From: an uncultured Ruminococcus sp.
Lineage (GTDB): Bacteria > Bacillota > Clostridia > Oscillospirales > Ruminococcaceae
Length of the DNA: 42,521 nt
Assembly (NCBI RefSeq): GCF_946415235.1
Contig: NZ_CAMKRR010000019.1
Span: 1 to 42,521 of the forward strand
Direction of reading: 5' to 3'
Shown: positions 8,226-17,139 of the stretch, in pieces
Numbering within the stretch: the stretch's first letter is position 1
Layout: each line of letters starts with the position of its first letter
The notes under the pieces: model-generated
Database searches by the model: none
Seen by the model: the letters and a program-made list of their open reading frames with translations, nothing else
Told to the model about the DNA's origin: nothing
Made by a program: the position numbers and the translations under genes

Positions 8226-9567
8226 AAAGAAATTTTATGAAGCCATTAATATGATCGACGACGACCTTATAAAGGAAGCCGAGATAAAGCCCGAAAAGCT
8301 TGTAAAAGCCGATACAGGGGCTGAGGACAGCGGCATGACCGTATCGGGCGTTGAGCTCTACAGCAATAAGATAAAATGGCGCAGGATCGCTGCAACGGCG
8401 GCTATGTTCGTTCTTGCGGCAGGTATCGGAGCTGTCGGGTATAATGTGTTCAGGCAACGTACTCCCGTTGTAAAAGAAGAGACAGAGCTTGCCACAGAGG
8501 CAGACAGCACGGATGAAGTGTCAACAAAGGAAAGTAATGATAAAAAGGAAGCTGAAAGCGAGACCACTTCCGCACAGAAGAGCGAAAAAACTACAGCAAA
8601 GACTACAGAAAAGTCGACTTCGGCTGCCTCGGATAAAAAGGACACTGAGCAGACTTCAAAGACAGACAAAAACCAGCAGACTGCGGAAACAGTGGTGAAG
8701 GTGACGGTACAGCAGACCGAAAAGCCCACGGAAACGCAGAAGCCAAAGACTACTTCCAAGACTACTGCAAAGACGGCCACAAAGACCACAACAAAGACAA
8801 CTACGACCAAGCGCACAGAGTCGGCAACGACCACAAAAGCTCCTGCACCCAGTGAGAAAATGGACGTATTCGCCCGTCTTAACGAGTTGACCTATTCTCC
8901 CGAGACCTGTGACGGACTTCCCGAGTATGTGCTGAACGCTCCCGGAGATACGGAGATATTCTATTTCAATTTTTCGGGATATTACAAATGGGTATGGCGC
9001 AACAGCTCAACCAGCAATCCTGTTCAGATGGAAGCTGTTCTTCCCGATGACCTTGCCGAATACCTTATGGAACACGGCGAGGAGATAGGAATGTATCCTT
9101 CACAGTACAGCGTTCCGATTCCTATACAGAGCTATGACTTCAATGCTCAGTATATCCGCACGAATTGTTACGGCGGAAATGTAAGCTATCCACAGAAAAA
9201 GCTTATTACGAGCCGTTCTGAGCTTGACAGTTATATAGAAGAATACTGGGAGAATGCTAAAAAAAGGTGGAGCGGTTCATACAATGATGACGAATTTATC
9301 AAAACAGCTGCTAAATATGATGATAACTGGTTCAGCACCCATAAGCTGATGCTGGTCGTTCTTGAAACGGGCAGCGGCAGTCACAGGTATAATGTAGTGC
9401 AGGTCGGTGGAATCGGTGTCACAATTGAGCGCAAATTACCACAGATTGAAACTTGTGATATGGCTGAGTGGCATATCCTTATAGAGGTGGACAAGGACGT
9501 ATACGTCAACAGCGACTTTATGGTAAGTACATACGATACCTACGTTCAGGATAACTGGCTTAATTAA
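8218..9567 (+). CDS. Probable membrane anti-sigma/sensor protein with Thr/Lys-rich stalk
   Basis: A 449-residue protein. ATG 8218 has 8-nt spacing from GAAAGAGGG; ATG 8212 would have only 2 nt. Residues 1-55 are cytoplasmic and contain MIDDDLIKEAE, a pattern seen at the N-terminus of many clostridial anti-sigma proteins (recalled, not searched). One transmembrane helix spans ~57-78. Residues ~81-215 are a Thr/Lys/Ser/Glu-rich stalk of the kind that crosses the cell wall. Residues ~216-449 form an extracellular domain, Tyr- and Trp-rich, with no family I can name. The layout resembles the RsgI sensors of cellulolytic clostridia (functional analogy, inference). The last codons run into a terminator at 9573. 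Confidence 0.65.
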   Translation: MDKKKFYEAINMIDDDLIKEAEIKPEKLVKADTGAEDSGMTVSGVELYSNKIKWRRIAATAAMFVLAAGIGAVGYNVFRQRTPVVKEETELATEADSTDEVSTKESNDKKEAESETTSAQKSEKTTAKTTEKSTSAASDKKDTEQTSKTDKNQQTAETVVKVTVQQTEKPTETQKPKTTSKTTAKTATKTTTKTTTTKRTESATTTKAPAPSEKMDVFARLNELTYSPETCDGLPEYVLNAPGDTEIFYFNFSGYYKWVWRNSSTSNPVQMEAVLPDDLAEYLMEHGEEIGMYPSQYSVPIPIQSYDFNAQYIRTNCYGGNVSYPQKKLITSRSELDSYIEEYWENAKKRWSGSYNDDEFIKTAAKYDDNWFSTHKLMLVVLETGSGSHRYNVVQVGGIGVTIERKLPQIETCDMAEWHILIEVDKDVYVNSDFMVSTYDTYVQDNWLN

Positions 9568-9572
9568 AAAGC

Positions 9573-9604
9573 AGAAGGCAAGCGTAAAAGCTTGCCTTCT
9601 TTTA
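9573..9604. terminator. Bidirectional terminator
   Basis: AGAAGGCAAGC (9573-9583) pairs with GCTTGCCTTCT (9590-9600) around a 6-nt loop. T-runs on both strands serve the sigma operon and copA. Confidence 0.85.
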
Positions 9605-12118
9605 TGTTATCTTCGTGACCTTGTAGCCTGCGGCTTCAACAGCCTGTTTCAGCTCATTGTCGGAGATATCGCCGCACAGCCCGACCACAGCCGTTCCGCT
9701 CTTATGGCTCACCTCTGCGCTTTCCACGGCACTGAGCTCCTCCAGAGCCTTTTTTACGCGAGCCTCACAGTGATCGCACATCATACCCTTTATTTCTATG
9801 GTCTTTTCTGTGCTGCTTTCGGGAGCTTCAGCAGGCTTTACGGCTGCGGAGCGCTTTTTGTCGCGGCTTGCATCATATGGCTTGAACATATTGAGCCTGA
9901 GCGCATTTGTCACCACGCAGAAGCTTGAAAGGCTCATAGCCGCCGCACCGAACATGGGGTTAAGCTCCCAGCCGAAAAGCTTTATATAAGCTCCTGCGGC
10001 AAGGGGGATACCTATTATATTGTAGAAGAACGCCCAGAAAAGGTTCTGCTTTATATTCCTGAGAGTTGCCCTGCTGAGCCTTACAGCGGCAGGAACGTCA
10101 CTGAGACTGCTTTTCATGAGGACCACGTCCGCCGCGTCTATGGCAACGTCCGTGCCTGCGCCGACGGCTATGCCCATATCAGCCGAAGTAAGGGCGGGAG
10201 CGTCATTTATTCCGTCTCCCACCATTGCGGTAACGCCCTGCTTTTTCAGCCTGCGGACAGCCGCTTCCTTTTCGTCGGGGAGCACTCCTGCGATGACCTC
10301 GTCAACTCCTGCCTGCTGTCCCACAGCTCTTGCGGTAGTCTCGTTGTCACCTGTGAGCATGATGACCTTTATACCCATATTTTTCAGCTGTTTTACGGCT
10401 TCGGCACTGTCTTTCCTGATAACGTCCGCAACTGCAATAAGTCCCACGGCTTTTTCTCCCTCGGCAAAGAAAAGGGGAGTTTTACCCTCGGCTGACAGCT
10501 TCTCGGAGGCAGTCCTTATATCCTCGGGGATATCTGCGGAAGCGCTTATAAATCCGAGATTTCCTCCCGATATCTTTATACCGCTGCGCTCTGCCGTAAG
10601 ACCGTTTCCCGAGACTGCCCTGAAGGAGGTAACTTCCTCGGCGGTCAGCTCTTCCTCGTTACAGCGCTTTATCACAGCCCTTGCAAGAGGGTGCTCGCTG
10701 TGGGATTCAAGAGCAAGGGCAAGCGTGAGGACCTCTTTTTCGCTGTACCCATTTGCAGGGATAATGTCAGTAACAACGGGCTCGCCTGCGGTGACAGTTC
10801 CCGTCTTGTCGAGAGCAACGATGCTGACCTTTCCCGTCTGTTCGAGAGAAACAGCATTCTTGAAGAGTATGCCGTTCCTTGCGCCTGTGCCGCTTCCAAC
10901 CATGATAGCCACGGGAGTTGCAAGTCCGAGAGCACAGGGGCAGCTTATAACAAGTACGGATATAGCCCTTGCAAGGGCAAAGCCTGCGCTCCTGCCAACA
11001 AGCAGCCATATAACAAGAGTTACAGCGGCTATGATGATTACCGCAGGGACAAATATTCCCGAGACTCTGTCAGCGATCTTCGCTATGGGAGCTTTTGTGG
11101 CGGCAGCGTCGGAAACGAGCTTTATTATCTGCGAAAGTGTGGTGTCCGTGCCAACTCTTGTGGCTTCACACCTGAGATAGCCCGAATCGTTTATGGTTGC
11201 GGCTGTAACCGGCGAGCCTGCCTTTTTGTCAACGGGAATGCTTTCACCTGTTATGGCAGCTTCGTTGACTGCGCTTTCACCCTCGATAACGATGCCGTCC
11301 ACGGGAATGCTCTGCCCCGGGCGGACTATGAAAATATCGCCCTTTATAACGTCATCTGCGGCGATCTCGGTCTCAGTGCCGTTTCTGACAACAGTTGCAG
11401 TCTTGGGCGAGAGCTTTATGAGGCTTTTCAGCGCGTCCGTAGTTTTTCCCTTGGAGCGTGTTTCAAGGAGCTTTCCCACAGTTATGAGAGTGACTATCAT
11501 AGCTGCCGATTCAAAGTAGAATTCGTGTGAATAGCTTGCTGCCCGCGCGATATCGCCCTTTACCTGCGCGTCCGTCATGGCGAACAGGCTCCACGTACTG
11601 TAGACGAATGACGCCATAGAGCCCATAGCAACAAGGGTATCCATATTCGGGGAGCGGTGCAGAAGTCCCTTTGCGCCGTTTATGAAGAACTTCTGATTTA
11701 TTACCATGACTATGGCGGAAAGGAGCAGCTGTGCAAGACCGTTCATAAGGTGATTGTCTGCCATGAACTGCGGCAGGGGAAGTCCGAGCATGGAGTGTCC
11801 CATTGATATATACATCAGCATCAGCAGGAATATCAGTGAAGCTGAAAGTCTGTGCTTCAGAGTGCGGAGCTCTCCGTCATTCGACAGGCTGTCATCAGCC
11901 TTTGAAGTCTCTGAGGCTTTGTCTGCGGAAGAAGCGCCGTAGCCTGCGTCTGTGACAGCTTTTATGACAGCGGCATCGGAAGCGCTGCCCTCAACTCCCA
12001 TGGAATTGGTCAGCAGGCTTACCGAGCAGGAGGTAACTCCCTCAACGGAGGATACAGCCTTTTCGACTCTTGCACTGCACGCTGCACAGCTCATGCCTGT
12101 GATATTGTATTTTTTCAT
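9602..12118 (-). CDS. copA: Copper-exporting P1B-type ATPase
   Basis: An 838-residue heavy-metal ATPase pumping Cu(I) out of the cytoplasm. The N-terminal HMA domain has MSCAAC. Eight transmembrane segments include the CPC metal site (Cys393-Pro-Cys395 in SCPCALG). TGES is the actuator motif, Asp437 in DKTGT is the phosphorylated residue, and TGDN and GDGINDAP are nucleotide/Mg motifs. Unusually, a second HMA domain (GMMCDHCEARV) is at the extreme C-terminus, after an Ala/Glu-rich linker. RBS GGAGAAAAGAG. It is monocistronic, with no adjacent copZ or CsoR/CopY gene; the C-terminal HMA may replace a separate chaperone (inference). Confidence 0.93.
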   Translation of the reverse strand: MKKYNITGMSCAACSARVEKAVSSVEGVTSCSVSLLTNSMGVEGSASDAAVIKAVTDAGYGASSADKASETSKADDSLSNDGELRTLKHRLSASLIFLLMLMYISMGHSMLGLPLPQFMADNHLMNGLAQLLLSAIVMVINQKFFINGAKGLLHRSPNMDTLVAMGSMASFVYSTWSLFAMTDAQVKGDIARAASYSHEFYFESAAMIVTLITVGKLLETRSKGKTTDALKSLIKLSPKTATVVRNGTETEIAADDVIKGDIFIVRPGQSIPVDGIVIEGESAVNEAAITGESIPVDKKAGSPVTAATINDSGYLRCEATRVGTDTTLSQIIKLVSDAAATKAPIAKIADRVSGIFVPAVIIIAAVTLVIWLLVGRSAGFALARAISVLVISCPCALGLATPVAIMVGSGTGARNGILFKNAVSLEQTGKVSIVALDKTGTVTAGEPVVTDIIPANGYSEKEVLTLALALESHSEHPLARAVIKRCNEEELTAEEVTSFRAVSGNGLTAERSGIKISGGNLGFISASADIPEDIRTASEKLSAEGKTPLFFAEGEKAVGLIAVADVIRKDSAEAVKQLKNMGIKVIMLTGDNETTARAVGQQAGVDEVIAGVLPDEKEAAVRRLKKQGVTAMVGDGINDAPALTSADMGIAVGAGTDVAIDAADVVLMKSSLSDVPAAVRLSRATLRNIKQNLFWAFFYNIIGIPLAAGAYIKLFGWELNPMFGAAAMSLSSFCVVTNALRLNMFKPYDASRDKKRSAAVKPAEAPESSTEKTIEIKGMMCDHCEARVKKALEELSAVESAEVSHKSGTAVVGLCGDISDNELKQAVEAAGYKVTKIT

Positions 12119-12152
12119 CTCTTTTCTCCTTCCGCCGTAATATCCTGATTTT

Positions 12153-12181
12153 AGTATATCACAGTTTATAGTTTACGTCAA
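12153..12181 (-). promoter_or_regulatory. Promoter of copA
   Basis: Minus strand: TTGACG (12181-12176), a 17-nt spacer, and TATACT (12158-12153) preceded by TGA. The direct repeat GTTTAtaGTTTA overlaps the spacer on the plus strand; no canonical CopY box is seen. Confidence 0.6.
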
Positions 12182-12203
12182 ACAGCGTGTTATATACGGC
12201 TTA

Positions 12204-12232
12204 CAAAAAACGGTCTGACTTGTGTCAGACCG
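12204..12232 (-). terminator. Terminator of the TraB-family gene
   Basis: CGGTCTGAC (12211-12219) pairs with GTCAGACCG (12224-12232); read on the minus strand it is followed by TTTTTT. Confidence 0.85.
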
Positions 12233-12257
12233 TTCATACTTATTGTTTTCAGTGGAT

Positions 12258-13352
12258 TCAGGCTATCTTTTCTACCGTATAGCCCATACCCTCAAGGAGA
12301 TTGTCAACTCCGACGTCCTCTGAATAGTGAAGAGCGCCTACCATGAAGAGGCAGTTCTTACCGTCCTTGAGAAGCTCGGAAGCCTTTTCTGCCATACCCT
12401 TGTTGCGGTCGTTGAGCATAGTCTTCTTGTACTCGTCGTAGTCGTCCTTGAGATCCTCGGGGATATCGTCAGTGTCCATGTCGGAATCGAAGAGAATATC
12501 GCCGCTGCCGTTAGCCCAGAGCTCATAGATCTCGGCGATGTCCTCGGCATATTCGTCGATATTGCCCATTTCGTCGAGTGAATCGCTGAGGACGTAATCC
12601 GCAAGGTCGTCGCTGTAGGCAGAGAGCGCCTTTACCTGAGTATCAAGAGTTTCGATGCTGATAACTTCCTTGTTGTCTTTCTTTGCAAGCTCCATGAAGT
12701 AAGTGTCTGTGCCTGAAGTTTCAAGGTTCTCAAGTCTGAGGAGCATGATAGAGTTGAGCTGATTGATGAAGAAGCCTGTATTGTACATATCCAGCATCTC
12801 GTTGTAGCCGCCGACAGAATTGAAATAATCCTTTAATTTCTGATAAGTCTCATCCGAGATATGTTCTGTTACCTTTGAACCGTCCTTATAGATGAAGCCC
12901 TGTGTCATTTCTGCCATAGCATTTGCGTCCGACATGAGAGCTACGGTGTCGTACTCAACAGCGATAGCTTCGCAGTTGTTGTAGATATCCATTAATTTCT
13001 CGGGATAATCTTTTGCTTTTTCAGGGAGAACGTGCATAGTTCCGAGGAGGTAGATGGAGTTTCCGCTGTCGGGATCGGTCACCTTCCAGAGCGGGGGATT
13101 GATATCCGTTGTCTTGACGAAGTCGTTTATGTCAGCTGTGCTTCCGAACATATTTTCAGCAAGCTCTTCCTCTGATGTATCTTCTGTTGTTCCTTCTGTT
13201 GGATCGGCAGCAGAAGCTTCTGTTGTGACCTCAGCTGTTGTTTCCTTTGCGGACTCCTTGTCCGAAGCTGTCTTCTTTTTTCCGCCGCATGATGCTGCGG
13301 AAAGTGCCATGGCAAAAGCCATAATAAGAGCAGCAGTTCTTGTTTTTTTCAT
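12258..13352 (-). CDS. TraB/GumN-family lipoprotein
   Basis: A 364-residue protein. The ATG at 13352 follows AAAGGACAGAATAAA; an ATG at 13370 lacks an RBS. Signal peptide with lipobox AASC, then a Ser/Thr/Glu-rich linker of ~55 residues. The TraB (PF01963) domain shows the first motif LLGTMHV and the last motif VGALHYSEDVGVDNLLEGMGY, both carrying conserved Gly and His. These proteins are thought to be metal-dependent peptidase-like (Tiki/TraB) proteins; the substrate is unknown. The mature protein is strongly acidic. It has its own near-consensus promoter and a terminator. Confidence 0.85.
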   Translation of the reverse strand: MKKTRTAALIMAFAMALSAASCGGKKKTASDKESAKETTAEVTTEASAADPTEGTTEDTSEEELAENMFGSTADINDFVKTTDINPPLWKVTDPDSGNSIYLLGTMHVLPEKAKDYPEKLMDIYNNCEAIAVEYDTVALMSDANAMAEMTQGFIYKDGSKVTEHISDETYQKLKDYFNSVGGYNEMLDMYNTGFFINQLNSIMLLRLENLETSGTDTYFMELAKKDNKEVISIETLDTQVKALSAYSDDLADYVLSDSLDEMGNIDEYAEDIAEIYELWANGSGDILFDSDMDTDDIPEDLKDDYDEYKKTMLNDRNKGMAEKASELLKDGKNCLFMVGALHYSEDVGVDNLLEGMGYTVEKIA

Positions 13353-13385
13353 TTTATTCTGTCCTTTCATTACAAAATATAGTTT

Positions 13386-13414
13386 ATTATACTACCGACG
13401 GCCGCATATGTCAA
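13386..13414 (-). promoter_or_regulatory. Consensus promoter of the TraB-family gene
   Basis: Minus strand: TTGACA (13414-13409), exactly 17 nt, TATAAT (13391-13386). Full match to the sigma-A consensus. Confidence 0.85.
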
Positions 13415-13496
13415 TAAATAAAAGAAATAATTATAAAAATCAGCCTGTATTTTGCGGATTTGTTTCAATAATTCGTATAAAAAGCGGATAAATGCC

Positions 13497-13525
13497 TTGA
13501 CCTTTTCAATATAAAAGTATATAAT
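13497..13525 (+). promoter_or_regulatory. Promoter of the acylphosphatase gene
   Basis: TTGACC (13497-13502), a 17-nt spacer, and TATAAT (13520-13525). Confidence 0.7.
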
Positions 13526-13580
13526 GAGAATATAGTGATGTTGTTCATTATGAGTTTTTATTCTTTTTTTGAGGTTTGAT

Positions 13581-13850
13581 ATGAAAAAAATACGCAGACA
13601 TATGATTTTTTACGGCTATGTGCAGGGAGTCGGCTTCCGCTGGCGAGCTTCCAATGCCGCACAGAGATTCGGCATCACAGGCTGGGTACGCAATCTCGAC
13701 GACGGCTCCGTTGAAATGGAAGCTGAGGGCACCGAGAGCGACATAAATGATATGATAGAGGTGCTGAAGGCTCATATATGGGGAAGTATAGACGATATGA
13801 TCTCCGAGCACATACCTCTTCGAGGCGATCATGTATTTGAAATAGTATGA
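13581..13850 (+). CDS. acyP: Acylphosphatase
   Basis: An 89-residue cytoplasmic enzyme that hydrolyses acyl phosphates. The signature YGYVQGVGFRW carries the phosphate-binding loop with Arg20, and GWVRNLDDGSVE carries the catalytic Asn38. Size is typical. ATG 13581 is preceded by GAGG at suitable spacing; an in-frame TTG at 13569 is less likely. Confidence 0.92.
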   Translation: MKKIRRHMIFYGYVQGVGFRWRASNAAQRFGITGWVRNLDDGSVEMEAEGTESDINDMIEVLKAHIWGSIDDMISEHIPLRGDHVFEIV

Positions 13851-13866
13851 TCATCTGCAAAATGGC

Positions 13867-13895
13867 TTGACAAAGTCCTCAGCAGATGTTATAAT
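13867..13895 (+). promoter_or_regulatory. Promoter of the queuosine operon
   Basis: TTGACA (13867-13872), a 17-nt spacer, and TATAAT (13890-13895) with TGT (extended -10); start expected near 13902. Confidence 0.85.
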
Positions 13896-13913
13896 GACTT
13901 ACGAGCGTTGCTC

Positions 13914-14006
13914 CGACAGTTCGTTTGCGCCATCCTGTCGTTAATAAAAACCAGGGCATCCGTATACCGCAGTTCATGCTGACGGTATATATCTTTGCGT
14001 AAGGAT
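13914..14006 (+). promoter_or_regulatory. Candidate preQ1-I-type riboswitch leader
   Basis: A stem CGACAG (13914-13919)/CTGTCG (13935-13940) closes a 15-nt loop and is followed by the A-rich tail TTAATAAAAACCAGGG (13941-13956). This hairpin plus A-rich tail is the layout of class I preQ1 aptamers; GGC of the tail could pair with GCC of the loop as the pseudoknot. A second helix, GCATCC (13956-13961)/GGATGC (14003-14008) with an inner ATACCG/CGGTAT stem, touches both the tail and the terminator stem, as expected for an antiterminator. The queuosine genes directly downstream support the ligand. The assignment is by pattern, not by covariance search. Confidence 0.6.
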
Positions 14007-14036
14007 GCATCTGCTTTTGGCAGATGCTTTTTATTT
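14007..14036 (+). terminator. Leader terminator (attenuator) of the queuosine operon
   Basis: GCATCTGC (14007-14014) pairs with GCAGATGC (14020-14027), followed by TTTTTATTTT, only 12 nt before the queD start. It can only be a regulated terminator. Confidence 0.8.
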
Positions 14037-14047
14037 TGGGTGATAAT

Positions 14048-14473
14048 ATGTACAGATTAAAAACTTCATCGTCATTTGACAGTGCACATTTCCTTGCGGG
14101 ATATGAGGGAAAGTGTGCAAATATACACGGACACTGCTGGAAGATAGAAGCGGAATTTTCGGGAGAAAAGCTTGCCGAAAGCGGTGATAAGCGCGGTATG
14201 CTCATTGATTTCGGCGATATAAAAAGCGCAGTCCGCGCTCTTGCAGACAGCTTCGATCATGCTCTCATATATGAGGAGAAGTCAATGAGAGCGGAGACGG
14301 TGGCAGCTCTCAGCGCCGAAAATTTCAGGCTTATCGCTGTACCCTTCCGTCCGACGGCTGAGAATTTCGCGGAGTACTTCTACGGAAAGCTCAAAGAAGA
14401 GGGCCTCCCCGTAAGCAGCGTGGCTGTGTATGAGACTCCCGAGAACTGTGCGGTATATGAGGAAAAGCCATGA
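14048..14473 (+). CDS. queD: 6-carboxy-5,6,7,8-tetrahydropterin synthase
   Basis: A 141-residue enzyme converting dihydroneopterin triphosphate to 6-carboxytetrahydropterin, the second step to queuosine. Zinc ligands His14 (SAHFL) and His27/His29 (IHGH) and catalytic Cys23 are present, plus DFGDIK, DHALI, PTAEN and ETPE. ATG 14048 is preferred over ATG 14024, which lies in the terminator stem; the RBS is weak (GGGTG). Its stop overlaps the queE start (ATGA). Confidence 0.93.
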   Translation: MYRLKTSSSFDSAHFLAGYEGKCANIHGHCWKIEAEFSGEKLAESGDKRGMLIDFGDIKSAVRALADSFDHALIYEEKSMRAETVAALSAENFRLIAVPFRPTAENFAEYFYGKLKEEGLPVSSVAVYETPENCAVYEEKP

Positions 14474-15132
14474 GATATCCCGTAGTTGAAAAGTTCATCA
14501 GCATAAACGGCGAGGGACAGAAGGCAGGAGAGCTTGCGGTATTTATCCGTTTCAGGGGCTGTAACCTCAATTGCAGCTACTGCGATACAAAATGGGCTAA
14601 CAGCGAAGACGCGGAAGCCGAGCTTATGAGCGCAGAGGAGATAGCCGAGTATGTGGCTTTAACAGGTGTGAAAAATGTCACTCTCACAGGCGGAGAGCCG
14701 CTTATGCAGTCCGGGCTGCATAAGCTTATTGAGCTCCTTATAAGCTCGGGACACAGCGTTGAGATAGAAACCAACGGCAGCATTTCCGTTGAGGAGCTTG
14801 CGGCGGGGAAGCTCAGACCGTCCTTTACTCTTGATTACAAGCTCCCCGACAGCGGCATGGAAGCAGCTATGCTCACCGAAAACTATGCTTTTCTTACGGA
14901 AAGCGATACTGTGAAGTTCGTTTCGGGCAGCATAGATGACCTGAGAAGAGCCGTTCAGATAATAAAGAGATTTGACCTTGTAAACAGGTGCAGAGTGTAT
15001 ATAAGCCCTGTATTCGGCAGGATAGGACCTGCGGAAATAGTTGATTTCATGGCAGCGGAGAAGCTCAACGGCGTAAGATTACAGCTTCAGCTCCATAAAT
15101 TCATCTGGGAGCCCGACAAGCGGGGCGTCTGA
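14470..15132 (+). CDS. queE: 7-carboxy-7-deazaguanine synthase
   Basis: A 220-residue radical-SAM enzyme making 7-carboxy-7-deazaguanine from carboxytetrahydropterin. The [4Fe-4S] motif is CX3CX2C (Cys31, Cys35, Cys38 in GCNLNCSYC). GGEPL is the SAM-binding GGE motif, and ETNGS follows. The N-terminal INGEG pattern is typical of QueE. Translationally coupled to queD. Confidence 0.93.
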   Translation: MRYPVVEKFISINGEGQKAGELAVFIRFRGCNLNCSYCDTKWANSEDAEAELMSAEEIAEYVALTGVKNVTLTGGEPLMQSGLHKLIELLISSGHSVEIETNGSISVEELAAGKLRPSFTLDYKLPDSGMEAAMLTENYAFLTESDTVKFVSGSIDDLRRAVQIIKRFDLVNRCRVYISPVFGRIGPAEIVDFMAAEKLNGVRLQLQLHKFIWEPDKRGV

Positions 15133-15143
15133 AAGGAGAAAGT

Positions 15144-15695
15144 ATGGATACAAAAGCGATAGAAATGCATATAAGAGGTATTCTTGAAGCCCTCGGCGAA
15201 GATCCCGAGCGTGAGGGACTTCGTGAGACTCCTCAGCGAGTGGCGCGTATGATGGAAGAGGTATTCGAGGGAATAGCCTACTCTAATCACGATATAGCGC
15301 AGATGTTCGGAAAGACCTTTGAGGCTGCCGACGATACGGCTGTTGTCATGAAGGATATCACCGTGTTCAGCCACTGCGAGCATCATATGGCGCTAATGTA
15401 CGATATGACCGTAGATGTGGCTTATATCCCGAAGGGACGTGTCCTCGGGCTCAGCAAGATCGCAAGGATATGCGATATGGCGGCAAAGCGCCTACAGCTT
15501 CAGGAAAGGCTCGGAAGCGATATAGCTGAGATAATCGCGGAGGCTTCGGGTTCTCCCGATGTGGGAGTTGTTATAAAGGGCTGCCACAGCTGCATGACTG
15601 CACGGGGCATACGCAACGCTGCCGCAAAAACTGTTACCAAAACATGGCGGGGAGAGTTCAGGAACGACCCTGAGCTCAGAAAATTACTGGACTGA
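15144..15695 (+). CDS. folE: GTP cyclohydrolase I
   Basis: A 183-residue FolE1 enzyme converting GTP to dihydroneopterin triphosphate, the entry substrate for QueD. Zinc ligands are Cys78 and His81 in SHCEHH and Cys150 in CHSCM. The [11 protein letters not shown] and GLSKIARI family motifs are clear. RBS GGAGAAAGT, 11 nt after queE. Its location suggests dedication to queuosine, although it can also feed folate synthesis. Confidence 0.95.
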   Translation: MDTKAIEMHIRGILEALGEDPEREGLRETPQRVARMMEEVFEGIAYSNHDIAQMFGKTFEAADDTAVVMKDITVFSHCEHHMALMYDMTVDVAYIPKGRVLGLSKIARICDMAAKRLQLQERLGSDIAEIIAEASGSPDVGVVIKGCHSCMTARGIRNAAAKTVTKTWRGEFRNDPELRKLLD

Positions 15696-15708
15696 TAAGG
15701 AGATAGAT

Positions 15709-16398
15709 ATGAAAGCACTGGTTTTGTTCAGCGGCGGAGTGGACAGCACGACCTGTCTCGGCATAGCCGTTGATAAATACGGAGCAGAGGAGGTCCTTGC
15801 ACTGTCCGTTTATTACGGTCAGAAGCACAGCAGGGAGCTTGAGGCTGCGGAAAAAATAGCTGCTCACTACGGAGTAAAGCATAAAAAGCTTGATCTTGCG
15901 CTGATATTTGCGGATTCGGACTGCTCCCTGCTGAAAGGCTCGTCAAAGGAGATACCGAAGGAATCCTATGCGGAACAGCTCAAGGGAACGGACGGTTCGC
16001 CCGTTTCGACCTATGTACCGTTCAGGAACGGTCTTTTCCTCTCATCTGCTGCCAGTATAGCGCTGTCAAATGGCTGTGAGGTCATATACTACGGTGCTCA
16101 CAGCGACGATGCCGCGGGAAATGCCTACCCCGACTGCAGCAGTGAGTTCAATGAAGCGATAAACCGTGCCATATACCTCGGAAGCGGCTGCGAGCTGAGA
16201 GTTGAAGCTCCGTTCATCGGGCTCACAAAGGCTCAGGTCGTAAAAAAAGGACTTGAACTGGGTGTACCTTATGAGCTCACATGGAGCTGCTATGAGGGCG
16301 GAGACAAGCCCTGCGGAAAATGCGGTACCTGCATCGACAGAGCGGCTGCCTTTGCGGAAAACGGTGTGGCAGACCCCGCGCTTGTGAAAGGAGTATAA
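15709..16398 (+). CDS. queC: 7-cyano-7-deazaguanine synthase
   Basis: A 229-residue ATP-dependent enzyme that makes preQ0 from 7-carboxy-7-deazaguanine and ammonia. PP-loop SGGVDSTT is at residues 8-15. The C-terminal zinc site has four Cys in [31 protein letters not shown], 13 nt after folE. Confidence 0.95.
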   Translation: MKALVLFSGGVDSTTCLGIAVDKYGAEEVLALSVYYGQKHSRELEAAEKIAAHYGVKHKKLDLALIFADSDCSLLKGSSKEIPKESYAEQLKGTDGSPVSTYVPFRNGLFLSSAASIALSNGCEVIYYGAHSDDAAGNAYPDCSSEFNEAINRAIYLGSGCELRVEAPFIGLTKAQVVKKGLELGVPYELTWSCYEGGDKPCGKCGTCIDRAAAFAENGVADPALVKGV

Positions 16399-16399
16399 C

Positions 16400-16897
16400 A
16401 TGACAGGAAGAAATGAAAACGAAAAGGGAAGCATATCTCTTCTCGGAAATAACAGAACGACCTATTCCTCGGATTATGACCCGTCCGTGCTTGAGACCTT
16501 TCCCAACAAGCACCCCGACAACGATTACTTTGTGAAGTTCAACTGCCCTGAGTTCACAAGTCTCTGTCCTATTACGGGACAGCCCGACTTCGCGACCATA
16601 TACATATCCTATATCCCTGCCGAAAAAATGGTGGAGAGCAAGTCGCTGAAGCTTTATCTGTTCAGCTTCCGTAATCACGGGGATTTTCACGAGGACTGCG
16701 TGAACATCATCATGAAGGACCTCATAAAGCTCATGGAGCCCAAGTATATTGAGGTTTGGGGAAAATTCCTGCCCCGCGGCGGCATTTCCATTGACCCGTA
16801 CTGCAATTACGGTATTGCAGGCACAAAGTGGGAGCAGCTGGCGTGGGACAGACTTGCACATCATGATATGTATCCCGAGTCTGTTGACAACAGGTAG
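16400..16897 (+). CDS. queF: NADPH-dependent preQ0 reductase
   Basis: A 165-residue unimodular QueF reducing preQ0 to preQ1, the product sensed by preQ1 riboswitches. Nucleophile Cys56 lies in [16 protein letters not shown], with the nearby Asp63. The [20 protein letters not shown] segment is the QueF NADPH/substrate motif. Start 1 nt after the queC stop, RBS AAAGGAGTATAAC lies within queC. Last gene of the operon. Confidence 0.95.
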   Translation: MTGRNENEKGSISLLGNNRTTYSSDYDPSVLETFPNKHPDNDYFVKFNCPEFTSLCPITGQPDFATIYISYIPAEKMVESKSLKLYLFSFRNHGDFHEDCVNIIMKDLIKLMEPKYIEVWGKFLPRGGISIDPYCNYGIAGTKWEQLAWDRLAHHDMYPESVDNR

Positions 16898-16935
16898 CGA
16901 AAAATCGGATGTTGACCGTATATTTAAGATGTTCT

Positions 16936-16967
16936 GCGCGTGCCGCTCATTGCTGCACGCGCTTTTT
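16936..16967 (+). terminator. Terminator of the queuosine operon
   Basis: GCGCGTGC (16936-16943) pairs with GCACGCGC (16955-16962), followed by TTTTT. Confidence 0.85.
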
Positions 16968-17009
16968 GATGTAAAAAAAGGGGAGGCTTCAGCGATTTTT
17001 TGCTGAATA

Positions 17010-17038
17010 TTGACAAATTAACTATAATGTGATATAAT
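17010..17038 (+). promoter_or_regulatory. Consensus promoter of the GGDEF/EAL gene
   Basis: TTGACA (17010-17015), 17 nt, TATAAT (17033-17038), with TGA (extended -10). It leaves a 5' leader of about 135 nt. Confidence 0.85.
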
Positions 17039-17139
17039 GTAGTAGCAAATTATGGATCGAATTGACAATGGGATTGAGATTGGCGAATTGAATTGCTAAA
17101 AGATATAGATATGCTGATGATTCGCTTATGTTTTTACAA

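Noticed and set aside
10116-11180. Plus-strand frames of 279 and 354 codons across copA
   Set aside because: They lie opposite an unmistakable copper ATPase, lack RBS and promoter, and have Ser/Ala-rich composition typical of antisense shadows in G+C-rich coding DNA.
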